From Vesta saturnalis (lineage: Eukaryota > Arthropoda > Insecta > Coleoptera > Lampyridae): a DNA stretch of 64,000 bases. The first letter of the stretch is position 1. The number at the start of each line of letters is the position of its first letter. Position numbers and translations under genes: made by a program. Of this stretch, positions 10,337 through 21,296 are shown one piece after another. The stretch lies in contig JARFJB010002087.1 of assembly GCA_036346205.1 (NCBI GenBank), forward strand, positions 6,801,001-6,865,000, written 5' to 3'. The notes below the pieces were generated by a model. It did no database searches. It was given only the letters and a program-made list of their open reading frames with translations, and was not told the origin of the DNA.

Positions 10337-11110
10337 CTAGAAACAGATTATAATAAAGGTTCGAAATGGTGGGCGTACGCCCACCAGTACTGTTGTTCGT
10401 ACTTCTTGATGAGAGAGCTTGTCGAATGCTGCTCGCACGTGTGCCTCTAATTCCTCCGTCGTGTTCACCGGTGTCTGGTAGACCTGATGCTTGATATGTC
10501 CAAACATGTCAAATCTGGAGATCTTGCAGGCCAGTGCCATGATCCTAACCGCCTTATCCTGCCTTCGAACGTTAAGGTTAGTTCTTGGGACACTTCCTGG
10601 GTGCAATGGACTAGTGCTCCATCCAATTGATACCAACAACCTCTTCTCAAGTTCAAGGCAGGTTACCAAGAAAACCTACCACCACAGTCCGTAATAAATT
10701 GAGGTAACGCGCCGCCGTTAACACGCCGTCATAAATGACGCAAGAGAACCTGTCATCCATCATAAGGCAAAAGACATTGAAACTAAATCTGACCTGACAG
10801 TTTCTTTCTCGGAACTTGTGCGGATTGGGTGAAGTCCAGACATGGTTCTTATGCCTGTTAAAAATTCCTTCACGCGAAAACTTAGATTTTTCCGTCCAGA
10901 TAGTTAACTTTGTCGTTGGGGTCTTGAGAATGGAGGTCTTGTACTAACGATAATTTGTAGTGATGCAAGTGATGCGTCTTTAAAATCATCTGTATTGAAC
11001 ACCTACTGATTTTCAAATTTTCCTACAGTTTTTGGTCGATTTAACACTTGACCAATTCGTCCAAAGCGCACAAAATTTGCTTCTATTCTTCTAAATTTAC
11101 CATTTGTCAT
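10337..11110 (-). pseudogene. Tc1/mariner-type transposase, decayed copy 1
   Basis: Minus-strand translation in several frames gives RFGRIGQVLNRPKTVGKF near the N-terminus. Next come LHHYKLSLVQDLHSQDPND, WTSPNPHKFRE-like text around 10840 and RRGCWYQLDGALVHCTQE with the second catalytic Asp (LDGA). WPARSPDLTCLD follows with the third Asp, then GHIKHQVYQTPVNTTEELEA. This is the cut-and-paste DDE/D transposase of the IS630-Tc1-mariner group common in insects. Several frameshifts and stops break it. Terminal inverted repeats could not be placed. Confidence 0.75.
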
Positions 11111-11796
11111 CGGAGATAAATATGGATAGTATTTGTGAAATATTTCTACTAGTTCTAGTAAGAATCTTGCCACATTTCCCATGTATAAAAAATAAACTTT
11201 CCCTCTTTTTAGAAGTAATGTTAAGGCACTTAAGGGATAAGTACTAAATCACAAACATTAAAAACTTGCCATTTGAAATAGTATATTAAGTATTAAGAAC
11301 AGTAAGGACAGTTCACCGATCGACGCGAAGTCGCCAATATTGTAGGAGATCGATAAACTCCTTACTGTTCGAAATGCTTATGCTATTTTTTGTGCGATCA
11401 ACAATACACTTGATGGCAAAATGTAGGCAAAACACATTTTATTTTATCTCAAAATTGCTTAAAAGATGACCACAAGCTTGAGCCACAAGCGTATGTATTG
11501 TTTCCTTAGTAACCTGAATGTTAATGTGACAGTTGTAAAATAATTGTGTCAGAAATTCTGCTAATCAAGGCGACAAAATTCTGCATGATGATGAAGTGTT
11601 AGAACCAGTGGCGTCTACGTCTCAACAAGCAATACATTCTGTGAATACAAATCTTCTTGAAACGGGCGGTATTACCATTTCCAATTGTACATTTAATTTT
11701 AATATTAATAAATAATACTATACCCAAAACTCTGGCAGGTTTTTCAGTAAACTATGAATTTCACTTACTGTTCGCTGAACGGTAAGTAAATTAAAC
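11111..11796. other. No gene recognised
   Basis: AT-rich sequence with no long frame or known motif. A short stretch near 11310-11370 is richer in GC and contains repeated tactgttc/gaacagta pieces (agaacagtaag and ccttactgttcg), a possible imperfect inverted repeat. Confidence 0.4.
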
Positions 11797-11798
11797 AG

Positions 11799-11800
<2 letters not shown>

Positions 11801-11846
<46 letters not shown>
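11801..11846. repeat. (TA)n microsatellite
   Basis: About 45 bases of alternating A and T. Confidence 0.95.
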
Positions 11847-11849
<3 letters not shown>

Positions 11850-11892
11850 CGCGTTCGTAAATAACCAGTCAAGAGTTCTCATAAGGTACCCT

Positions 11893-12461
11893 ATGCACAT
11901 TTTCTTAGTGTTCGTATGTGGTTGTGATATGAATGAAGTACTAGTGGCTGTAAATAATGATTTAGTTTTAGTTAAAAAATGGTTAGATGTAAGCAAACTT
12001 AGTCTTAATGTAAATAAAACCAGCGCTATGTGTATACCTAGTAAATTAGATGATATTCCTTTAGGTACCTATGTGATAGCATGTAATAAGGCAGTAGAAC
12101 GGGTAGATAGTATTAAATATTTAGGTATAATGGTTGATAAGGAATTAAATCTTAAATTACATGTAAATTACGTTGTTAAGAATGCTGCAAAAAAGCAGGA
12201 GTCCTATCAAGGACCCAAAATTTGTTACTAAGAAAATGTAAAGAATTGTTTAAGAGCATTGTAGTACCACATTTTAAATACTGTTCTACTGCCTTATATA
12301 TGATATGCTAAATAAGGATAGGTATACTAGAATTAAGGAAATGTTAAATAAATTAGGGTATTTAGAGTTAAAGAACGAAATATTATTAGAGGTAGTGACT
12401 GAAGGAATATAACACGTTACCAGGGGATGCTAAGAGATCCACAATTATAGGTCAACCATTC
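11893..12461 (+). pseudogene. LINE reverse transcriptase C-terminal fragment
   Basis: The plus frame 11893-12231 has VKKWLDVSKLSLNVNKT, then DSIKYLGIMVDKELN and LHVNYVVKNAAKK, the thumb region that follows the YADD box in LINE RTs (N.NKT and YLG motifs). Frameshifted continuation gives LFKSIVVPHFKYCST and further tail. The catalytic core upstream is absent, so the copy is truncated next to the (TA)n array. The hAT element at 12470-15279 is inserted in its tail. Confidence 0.75.
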
Positions 12462-12469
12462 CTAATAAC
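12462..12469. other. Left target-site duplication of the hAT element
   Basis: CTAATAAC here is repeated exactly at 15280-15287 on the far side of the element. Eight bases is the characteristic hAT target duplication. Confidence 0.9.
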
Positions 12470-12884
12470 TAGAGAGCGGATTTTATGCACTATAAAATGC
12501 CGAAATATGTGCATATATATGCACTTAAGAACCTTAAAATTTGCATCAAAAATGCATTATTAATTCAAAATATGCAAAATATGCATAAGTATTGAATCTT
12601 CTATTTACCTGTGTTAATTCCAAATTATAACATTAATATATAAAAAAAGTATATATGCTTGTAATTTTTTAATAGGAAAAAGATAAATTGCATACAAACT
12701 TATTATTTTAACATTCAAAATTATGTGTTATTTAAAAACTACATATTTACTTATACACTATACATTTATAAAAACTGCACCCTGTCATTACTACTTACAA
12801 AGCAATTATTATTTTAACATTATTTTAAAATTATGTGTTATTTAAAAATTACATATTTACTTATACGCTATAGGTTTATAAATA

Positions 12885-14886
12885 TTACACCCTCTCATTA
12901 CTATTTGCAAAACAATTTATAACTAAATATTTTTCCAAGTTTTCGGGCAGAAAATTTTGGCGTCTGTCCGATAGTATGTTTTTGTACAAAGAAAAACTTC
13001 TTTCTACATCCACAGAAGTTATGGGTGCATATTTTAATGCGGCTAATATGGCCAAATCTAAATTTATAACAAGATCATTGGAATTTTCCTCAAGTTTCAG
13101 AACTTTATTATTAACTTTTAGTGACAACTGATATCCACTGTTTTTTTGTAAAATTTCATTTAATTTATTAGGAATAGTTTTACCAATATTTCCTGAAACA
13201 GCAGAAACCAGCTGTTAAAATTTATTAATTATTTGCATAGATTCATTTAATGACAATGCTTCCGTTTCTAATTTAGCAATGGTTGAACTTACAAAATAGT
13301 AATTTGCTGGCGCTCATTGCGCAATTGTGTTTTCTTTAAAATGGATTGAGCTTTTTGAACGTAAGTACTTGAATTATCAGAAATTTCTAAAACTAACTCC
13401 TTTATTTTTTCCAAATGATCTGCATAAAAAAGAGCTGCATTTAACCAAGTACCCCAACGCGTAATCACAGGCTCTGGTGGTAAAGGAATATTAGGTAACT
13501 TTTCTTTGTACAATTGAATTCGTAACGGAGCTTTTAAAAACACTTTCTTTATACTACTTATTAAACTATTTACTAATGGAAATTGATTACGAATTGTTTC
13601 TGCTACTCTATTAACACCATGTGCGAGACATGTTACATGTATTAAATTTTCATAAAATAATTTTAATTGCTGTCCAGCTTTTACCATATACGGTGCTGCA
13701 TCAGACAGCATTAAAACTATTTTATCTGTTGCAACAATATCAGGAATAAAAAATTGCATGAAAGCTTCGTTTATAAAGCGAACTATTGTTGCATGATTGG
13801 TTTTCTCAAGAACTTTGGAAGCGATTAAATATGATATACTAGACTGCGCCTCACTTAAATAACCAATCATTAAATTTGCAACATATCGCCCGCAACAATC
13901 TGTAGTTTCATCTACTATAAAATAATAGATATTTATGTATTAAGGGCATAATCAGAAGATTACGGCTCGAGAATGAAGCTGAGCTTTATATTCTGAGAGC
14001 CATAATCTAATTATGCCGTGGTACATAATGTTTTATTTTATTTTGCACCATGAAACTGGTACAAAATATTAAAAAGATTCAGTATTTTCGGCAAGTTTTT
14101 AAATGCAAATGCAGTGAAATAAGGTCGACAGTAGGCTAATTTGTTGTTACTAAGATACTGTGATATTGCTATTATATATCATGTCATGTGTTTGCTGTCA
14201 ATCATGCTGCTTAGTATCAATGACATTTCCGTGCTATAAAGACCACATTACGCCCGCATTTGGAGGCGTATAAAGAACATTATGGTGGCAAAATAAAATA
14301 AAGATATTTATTTTTTGTAATTTTCTTTATATGCCCCATAGTTTTAAGATATAAATCACCAATATACCTTTTTCGAAGCGTGCTTTCATCTGGCACTTGC
14401 TTTTTACTAATTTTTTCTAAAAATGACCTAAAACTAGGATTTTGCAATTTCTTCAATGGAATATTGGCTTTAACAAGTGCACTACACAATTCGAAATTAA
14501 ATTCCTCTTGTGCATTTCTTTTGGCCGTTTCTTGAAACAACGACTGGCGCAAAGGTGTCTGACAAACTTTTGTCTTCTTAAATGTTTCTAATTTTCTTTT
14601 ATGAAGAGAGGTTTCAATGTGCTGTGTAACTTGAGATTTCCTTTCGCACATGATCTAAGGAAAATTAATTTTAAAAATAAGTATCTAATTGCGTTTAAAA
14701 ACTGATAAAACGGTGAATTCAATAACCTATATCAATTAATAAGGGTTTAATTTCCGAAATCAATTAAAATATGTAATGGTACTTACTATTTTTCCACAGC
14801 TATCAAAACACTTTTTCATCATCCAGACGTAGCTCGGATATATTTTTTATCCATACTTGAACTAAACTATTTTTAACTTTCGACAT
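12885..14886 (-). pseudogene. hAT transposase, broken
   Basis: The start ATG is at 14886 (MSKVKNSLVQVWIK). A one-base shift precedes DSCGKI, and a putative intron with GTAAGT donor and TTAG acceptor leads into MCERKSQVTQHIETSLHK. Together these form a BED-type zinc finger (C..C..H..H). FNFELCSALVKANIPL and DESTLRKRYI follow, then the hairpin insertion, then DETTDCCGRYVANLM with the first acidic site. Further on are MLSDAAPYMVKAG, VTCLAHGVNRVAE, ITRWGTWLNAALFY and the C-terminal dimerisation block TSVDVERSFSLYKNIL. Frame breaks occur at 13140-13290 and at the insertion. It would cut and paste hAT ends in the nucleus; this copy cannot make a full protein. Confidence 0.85.
13921..14300 (-). mobile_element. 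Hairpin-bearing non-autonomous repeat, copy A
   Basis: This segment recurs inverted at 28662-28980. It splits the hAT transposase frame. One end carries an imperfect palindrome of agattatggctc and gagccataatct arms next to gggcataat; the other end reads ttattttattttgccacc on the minus strand. No coding sequence is present. It is likely a MITE or other short element inserted after the hAT element. Confidence 0.75.
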
Positions 14887-15279
14887 CTTGAAGTTCACTT
14901 AACAAAGCCGTAACATCCAGTTACGTCTTCGCCCAAAGAATGTTTAAAATTTTGCATTTTGTCCGGTACTCTCAAATTATTTTCAAGAAGGATTAACTAA
15001 CTAAACGCTTACCTTGAAAAAGTCCACATAACTTTAACCCTTGATTGCGGGAATTCCCTCAATCAATGCTTTAACTATCTACTTAGGTACCATTGGAATT
15101 TTCAAATACAAAATATGCATAAAATTGCAATATATGCAGTATTTGGCGAAATATGCAAAATATGCAAAAATTAATTAATGTCAAATAATTGCATTTAGTG
15201 CAATTCGTCTAAAAACAAAACGATATTATTCAACTATAAAAAATAAGCGATATGCATTTTGCATAAAATCCTCACTCTA

Positions 15280-15287
15280 CTAATAAC
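15280..15287. other. Right target-site duplication of the hAT element
   Basis: Exact copy of CTAATAAC at 12462-12469. Confidence 0.9.
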
Positions 15288-16560
15288 TACTCACTTAAAA
15301 CCATTTCCGCAATTATTCATCACACCAAATTGAAAATCGTTACACACAACCCATAAATATAGAGTCTCGACCAATTCAACACCAATTTACTTCGAACGAA
15401 CACGTATTTGGAAAAGGGACCCAGCGTATTCGCTCTAAAGGACTCATGTAAACCAAACTATACGCCAGAATCAATGTCAACTAGTACTAGGCTACCACCA
15501 AAACAGATTTCAAAATCCAAATCGAAATCACTTTGCAATAAAATCGAACAAGAATAAATTGATTAAAACAGATAAGAACTCTGTGACATTATTTGTACAG
15601 AACTATTGAAAAACGACTTGAAATGTTTTAACATAAAACAAGTAACACCGGTTCAAGGTTTAGAAGAAGATTACGTATCATGCGAGTGCCGATAAAACCA
15701 GGCAACTAAAAAATATTATAATAGAATACAAAGGGATTTTTACAAATAACACGAAAGATTAGCATTTACCAATAAAATCAAACAAAAGATCAAAACATAC
15801 AATCAGATAGCAGCATACACAAGATCACATAGAAGCTTGATTATACCTCAAATTCATTGAATTTTTACCACAACAATATGAACTACACGTCTTTGTATAT
15901 TGAATGCCAGTAAATACCTTTGAAACCCGTACAACTCATGTCAAGTCAGGAAAAATTGTTGATAAAAGCATTGCTGCCTTTTAACAAAATTCATGCTGAG
16001 GGTAGTGAAAAACAGCAGATTGTATGGTTTAAGAATTCTTAACAAAGCAATACTCAACCTGGACGAAATTGGTTGTGCCTCGATTAAAATTATTAAAATA
16101 CTATTTTACATTTTAAGTTTTTCTGCCATAACAATTACAGGAACCTAATTAAAATTAAATATATACCACTAGGAGGAACCACAATATTACATGAAGCTTC
16201 CATTAATTTTAAAAATACACCATTAAATGTCGCCACAAACAAACAAGCAGAGAAATTTAATCACAATACAGAGCCTTAGGACTCCAGTCAACAAGGAACT
16301 GCAATCCAAAATTCAAACATCTAGTCTAAATAGTTGAGTACCACCAGTAAGCGCAAGTATATTAATCTGTATAGTATGTTGGTTCTACGAATTATCGTAA
16401 TTAGATAGTTTTTAATTTTTTAAATAAATAAATTTTAATCTAGCATTTTGTATTTCTTTAAAGATTTTTGCTATTCACAAGAGAAGGTTATCTTCTCGAA
16501 TTTAATCACCGTTAGTGAGTAGCTTAGATGTACATAACATACTATAATTAACATAAATTA
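15288..16560 (+). other. Unassigned, possibly a degraded retroelement
   Basis: No open frame longer than about 60 codons. In shifting plus frames there are protein-like stretches such as IKTYNQIAAYTRSHRS and PLGGTTILHEASINF. These suggest an old coding region, perhaps the tail of the retroelement split by the hAT insertion. I could not assign a family. Confidence 0.3.
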
Positions 16561-16707
16561 TACGGACTTTTCATGTTTGTACCTGGAAAATTCCTAAAAC
16601 CTGTTTTGAGTAAGCATCCAGGGCTCATTTGGAATCTATATCGCGAATCTGAATTTCCTAGTCGTTCAGGAAATTTCGTGATTATAGTATTTGGAATCCT
16701 TTATGCA

Positions 16708-16861
16708 GATGGTATTTGGAATTTTTTTATGCAGATGACCGTTTCCACTCTGGTTCGTTTATAGCTATATACTAACATTGTTTATCATAATAATAATAAT
16801 AATAATGTCTTTATTATTTTGTTTGAATACTAGATAAATGGAACCACATCCGAAGAAAAGA

Positions 16862-16864
<3 letters not shown>
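16708..16864 (+). repeat. 155-bp direct repeat, copy 1
   Basis: Starts cagatggtatttggaat and ends gaagaaaagaatg, then runs into (TA)n. It recurs at 17268-17421 with only a few substitutions and one A indel, and again ends at (TA)n. It includes an (ATA)n run. Confidence 0.92.

Positions 16865-16940
<76 letters not shown>
16862..16940. repeat. (TA)n microsatellite
   Basis: About 78 bases of alternating T and A with one interruption (acata). Confidence 0.95.
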
Positions 16941-16942
<2 letters not shown>

Positions 16943-17133
16943 GAGACATTTCGTGCCATAATTTATAATTATTAAATACTTATATTTATATTATATAAAA
17001 ACATCTATTATTTCCCAAAACCATCATAGTTATTACTTTGAATTATATAACTACCAGGATCACTTTAAACAACGGTATGTGTATTTTATATTGTAACCCA
17101 ATATTATTGTTTTTATTTTTATTACTAGTTTCA

Positions 17134-17160
17134 CTGATGACGACAGAGTTTCTGTTGAAA
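17134..17160 (+). ncRNA. Hammerhead-core-like motif, second occurrence
   Basis: CTGATGA, one base, stem gacaga / tctgtt with a gtt loop, then GAAA. Same arrangement as at 9449 with different stem bases that still pair. It sits between two (TA)n arrays. No Penelope coding sequence is adjacent here. Confidence 0.35.
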
Positions 17161-17228
17161 TATATTTGAATAAAACGTTAGTGTTGTGATTACTTTATCC
17201 TAGTGCCCCTTTGCCCAAAATATCTCAC

Positions 17229-17230
<2 letters not shown>

Positions 17231-17265
<35 letters not shown>
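17231..17265. repeat. (TA)n microsatellite
   Basis: About 34 bases of alternating T and A. Confidence 0.9.
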
Positions 17266-17267
<2 letters not shown>

Positions 17268-17268
<1 letters not shown>

Positions 17269-17421
17269 TGGTATTTGGAATTTTTTTATGCAGATGACCG
17301 TTTCCACTCTGGTTCGTTTATAGCTATATACTAACATTGTTTATCATAATAATAATAATAATGTCTTCATTATTTTGTTTGAATACTAGACAAATGGAAC
17401 CACATCCGAAGAAAAAGAATG
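17268..17421 (+). repeat. 155-bp direct repeat, copy 2
   Basis: Near-identical to 16708-16864, in the same orientation, also framed by (TA)n arrays on both sides. Period about 560 bases. Confidence 0.92.
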
Positions 17422-17441
17422 TATATATATATATATATATG

Positions 17442-17506
<65 letters not shown>
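17420..17506. repeat. (TA)n microsatellite
   Basis: About 85 bases of alternating T and A with one GTATG interruption. Its right edge meets the 3' end of a minus-strand LINE. Confidence 0.95.
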
Positions 17507-17509
<3 letters not shown>

Positions 17510-17659
17510 TTTGAAGTAATAAGTAGGTAAGAGAAAAAAAACAAGTAAATTACATTAAACTAAATATACATGGATTATTAAATACATTAATTACATTGCT
17601 CAGTTAGTATCTTCCGGTGTAGTAGGTCCTTAAATGTGTCACAAGAATATCTTTTTAAA

Positions 17660-20331
17660 GAGTCAGGTCAGCTGTTATAGATTTTCGCAATTTGGTATGA
17701 GAAGGAGCGTTTGAAAGTGGTTGTCCGATAGCTAGAAATACTAATTACACATCTAAAACGAATGTTAACATTATGTACGTGACTACGATAAATAATTTTA
17801 GGGACTAAGTGGGGAGGACGTAACTTAGTAATAATTTTATGAAAAAGACAATATGTTTGTAAAAGTCTACGATTTAGCATATTTAACCAGTCAATATCTG
17901 TCAACTTATAAGAAATATGATCATACTTCCGTATTCCAAAGATAAGTCTGAGACACGACTTTTGTACACGTTGGATTCTGTTAGAAGTATCTTTGGTGAT
18001 AAAAGAATTTCTAAACAATACGTAAACTGAGATAGCACAAGTGGTTCACATAGAGTTTGTTTTTTCTGTGAGAGATACCTATGAGGATATATGAGTTTTA
18101 AGTTTAGGTATACCTTTCTAATGTAACTATTGATTTGCTTTTCATATCTAAACGTATTATTCATAATTAATCCTAAATTTTTTATCTCAAGCGTAATGGG
18201 GAGACTAACATTATTAATGTTTAGATTTATAAACTGTTTGACAAAGTTACAACGCGAATTTTTGCCAAAAAGTATAGTATTACTCTTGTTAGGATTTATT
18301 ATCAAATCATGCTCCTGAATGGCGTTTGTTAAACTTTGAAAGTCCGAGGCATAGTCTATGAGTGCTTGTGCATAGTTACTTACATGAAAAGAGTAGTATA
18401 ACATCGTATCATCAGCGTACATGGAGATTTTATTAAACTTTATATGGGTGTGTAGGAACGAAGTACAAATATTGAAAAGCAGCGGACCTAAAATGGATCC
18501 TTGTGGGACCCCTTTATTAATAAGTTTATAATCAGATTGTTGACCACCTGAGATTACGAATTGAAATCGATTAGAAAGACAACTGAATATTAAAGTGATA
18601 GAATCGTGATTAAAACCAATGTATTTTAAAACTGATAGCAGAAGTTCATGGTTGATAGTGCCAAATACTTTGGAGAGATCTAAAGCGGTTACAATAGTTA
18701 CTAGGTAATTGTGTATGGCTTTCAACAAATCATCTTTGATATTCAGTAGGGAGGTAGTGCAGCTGAAGCCTTGACGAAATCCAGACTGTACCGCTGGAAT
18801 TACGTTATGTTTTTCAATAAAATTATTAATTTGCATGTACATTACCTTTTCTAAAACTTTTGATGAGAATGGCTAATGGGCCTCAAATTACTAACTTTGA
18901 CTGGATTCTGTATTTTAGGTATAAGTGTTACCGATATCACTTTCAAACGTCTGGAAATGTATTTTTTTCAATGCAACAGTCAATTAAATGAGTAAAGTAC
19001 GGCATGATAGTTGGGATACACAAATTGAACCTATTTAAATTTATCCCGCCGTAGCCGATAACATTATATTTCAGAACCTTTACAATACTAAGTAGTTCAG
19101 TGGTATTAGCGAACGAAAACGAAAAATTACTTGATATAAGGGGAACCGTATTGCTGTTATAGTAATCTATCGTTTTGCTGGTATGAGTTGATGTTGATGA
19201 TGGTACGCTGTTAATAAAGTAATTATTGATCTTGCTCGCCTCTTGTAAGGAGGGAGGTAGTGAATTAATGCAAGTTATCATATCCAGTTATTTGAGGCGC
19301 TTCCACGATTGCTTGAGTGTAAGTTTATTGAAGCAGTAATTAAAATACGCCTTATTTCTCTAACAACGGCTTGAGTTGTATGATTCCGCTTAAACTTGTA
19401 TTGATCCCAATACTGAACTGATTTGGTTTTAAAAAATTTTGATTTAGCCTTATCCCGTAGTTTTATCATCTCTTTGATTGTGTAAGTTAGCCTTGGTGCC
19501 GGTTTTTTGGTAATACGAACAGTTTTAAACGGGGACATTCGTCAAACAACCGCAACAGAATATTATTAAATAAATCTACTTTATGGTTAACACCATTAAG
19601 GTTAAAAATATGATGGAAAGAAGCTTGTTTAAGCTTAACTCGAAACTAGTCGTGATTAAAGTTCTTGAAACATTGATATGTTTTTAAGACGAGTCTACGA
19701 GTTTTCTTCATGGCATTAATAACACATTTTATTAACTCATGATCAGCCAATTTCACTCCCCAACTGTACGCGAATGAATAATATTTAAATCTGATGTACA
19801 AATAACATCAATTAAGGTTGAAGAGTTGCCCGTAATACGTGTAGGATCCGAAATAATTTGATGTAAGTCTAAAGAACTTAGCATGGAGGAAAAATATTTA
19901 GTTTCATTTTTAAGTGGAGAAAGCATATCAGTGTTAACATCACCTAGGCAGATCGGCTTATCACATGAAGAAAGGCACTGAACACATGTTTGTTCCAAAG
20001 CGTCAATAAAATCTTGATAATCAATATTCGGAACTCGATAGATAACCTCTACAGCATAACTAAATTTATTAAGTGTAACTTTACCCAAAGTTGTTCGATT
20101 TTGTTCTGATACGTTAATTACCTGGTATGTGAAAACGTTTTTGATGTACACACACATTCCTCCGTTTGTATTTTTTCGTAACAGATTGATATTAAGTTTC
20201 TCATTACTAATAGTTGGGCTAAGCCAGCTTTCGCTAATTAGAAACATGTTAAGAATACCTCTTTGCAATAGCTGTTTTAAAGAATGTAACTTAGGAACAA
20301 GGGACCGGTTGTTACTATGAGCAATCTGCAA
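17660..20331 (-). pseudogene. LINE ORF2: endonuclease plus reverse transcriptase
   Basis: The frame starts at 20331. The endonuclease at 19753-20331 has FLISESWLSP, GGMCVYIKN, ICLGDVNTDM (GDVN where GDFN is usual) and ISDPTRITGNSSTLIDVI. A middle block at 18943-19538 has LTYTIKEMIKLRDKA and an INSLPPSL-type linker. RT at 17901-18842 has AVQSGFRQGFSCTTSL, VTALDLSKVFGTINH, NKGVPQGSILGPLLFN and the intact catalytic YADD in SMYADDTML. The thumb has NPNKSNTILFG. The C-terminal tail at 17668-18018 includes RIQRVQKSCLRLIFG. Frameshifts near 18850, 19280 and 19540-19750 break it. Confidence 0.85.
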
Positions 20332-20743
20332 TCTTAATTAATGACATATTACTTGAATTATACGCAGGTTACATATTAGATTTAATTAGTATTAAGATAA
20401 CTAACCAAAGGATGGACACAAGAAAAAAAAATACTTAAAGAAAGATTAAAACCAAGTAAAATGATCGGTTTAAATAAATTTTAACAATACGTATGGCAAG
20501 AAAGTAATATTGTTATACCAAGAATATTCCAATAAATTGTTAAACAGTTTATACCTATTTTAATGTAAAGCGGCGATAACTTAATCAATGTTTTTTTGGA
20601 AAATTTGAAAATAATCTCTACGGTACCAATGTTAATCGTGAAAGGTGGTTCAAGTGCACATTTTTAAATACATATCAATTACTTACAGTTAATCATTTAA
20701 TTCATTTAACGAAAACACTTTTTAATGGTTCTATCTGGCAATT

Positions 20744-21270
20744 TTATAAATATATTTGTATTACTTTATTGTTCCCAAATCTTGTAGTGGCTTCTTTAAT
20801 GATATTTAGTCGACGTTTGGTGAGATCTTTACGAATTATTATTTGACTTCCTTTTAACTTACGTTTAGCTCTGTAGATTAAGTTCTTAACATCACGTCTG
20901 CAGAATTTTACCAATAGTGGTTTAAATTTACCAGGTGCGTTTTGAAGTCTGTGACTGATATCTATATCTAAATCGCTTATGGGTAATTCAAGCTTATCAC
21001 TGCAAAATTTAGCAACCACTGCAATAGTGTTTTCACCGTCGGTATAAGGAATCCCACATATGCGGAGATAATTCCCACGCGACTATTGCTCATGGTTATC
21101 AAGCACACCTTCCCTTCATATGCTTGGAGTTTGATATTTCAATGCTCGTCTACTTTCTTTACCAAATTTTTGAATATGTTAAATAAAATCAGAATTACTT
21201 AGTATTTTCTCCACCACCCTTTGGATTAAGACCTAATCCTTCTCAGTGTAGATACCAGAACGGGTAATCA
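20744..21270 (-). pseudogene. LINE ORF1 (RNA-binding chaperone type)
   Basis: The minus frame 20744-21019, with frameshifted continuation to about 21270, reads LRICGIPYTDGENT, then DISHRLQNAPGKFKPLLVKF, NLIYRAKRKLKGSQI and IRKDLTKRRLNI. This is the RRM-plus-C-terminal-domain layout of L1/CR1-type ORF1 proteins (HR..G, P.LVKF, L.G..I..DLT.RR), which bind element RNA. It ends about 410 bases before the ORF2 start. The N-terminal coiled coil is decayed. Confidence 0.7.
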
Positions 21271-21296
21271 TTGTAATTGATACTATTTGAACTATA

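Larger units (their letters stand above)
12470..15279 (-). mobile_element. hAT DNA transposon with defined ends
   Basis: The ends are imperfect terminal inverted repeats: TAGAGAGCGGATTTTATGCA on the left and, reversed, TAGAGTGAGGATTTTATGCA on the right. Exact 8-bp duplications CTAATAAC flank them. Subterminal regions on both sides are rich in tATGCAaAATATGCA-like words, probably transposase binding sites (inference). The 2.8-kb element encodes one broken transposase on the minus strand and carries a later hairpin-repeat insertion at 13921-14300. Confidence 0.92.
17507..21290 (-). mobile_element. Two-ORF LINE (CR1/L2-like), near full length
   Basis: On the minus strand an ORF1 (about 21270 to 20744) precedes an ORF2 (20331 to about 17660), with a 3' end next to (TA)n. 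The order, size (about 3.7 kb) and RT type fit a CR1/L2-like LINE. A mariner-type element is inserted immediately upstream at 21297, perhaps into its 5' region. All frames are broken. Confidence 0.8.

Noticed and set aside
16765..16959. Tyr/Ile-rich frames through (TA)n arrays (also 17337-17519 and 11718-11996)
   Set aside because: Translation of alternating TA; no coding meaning.
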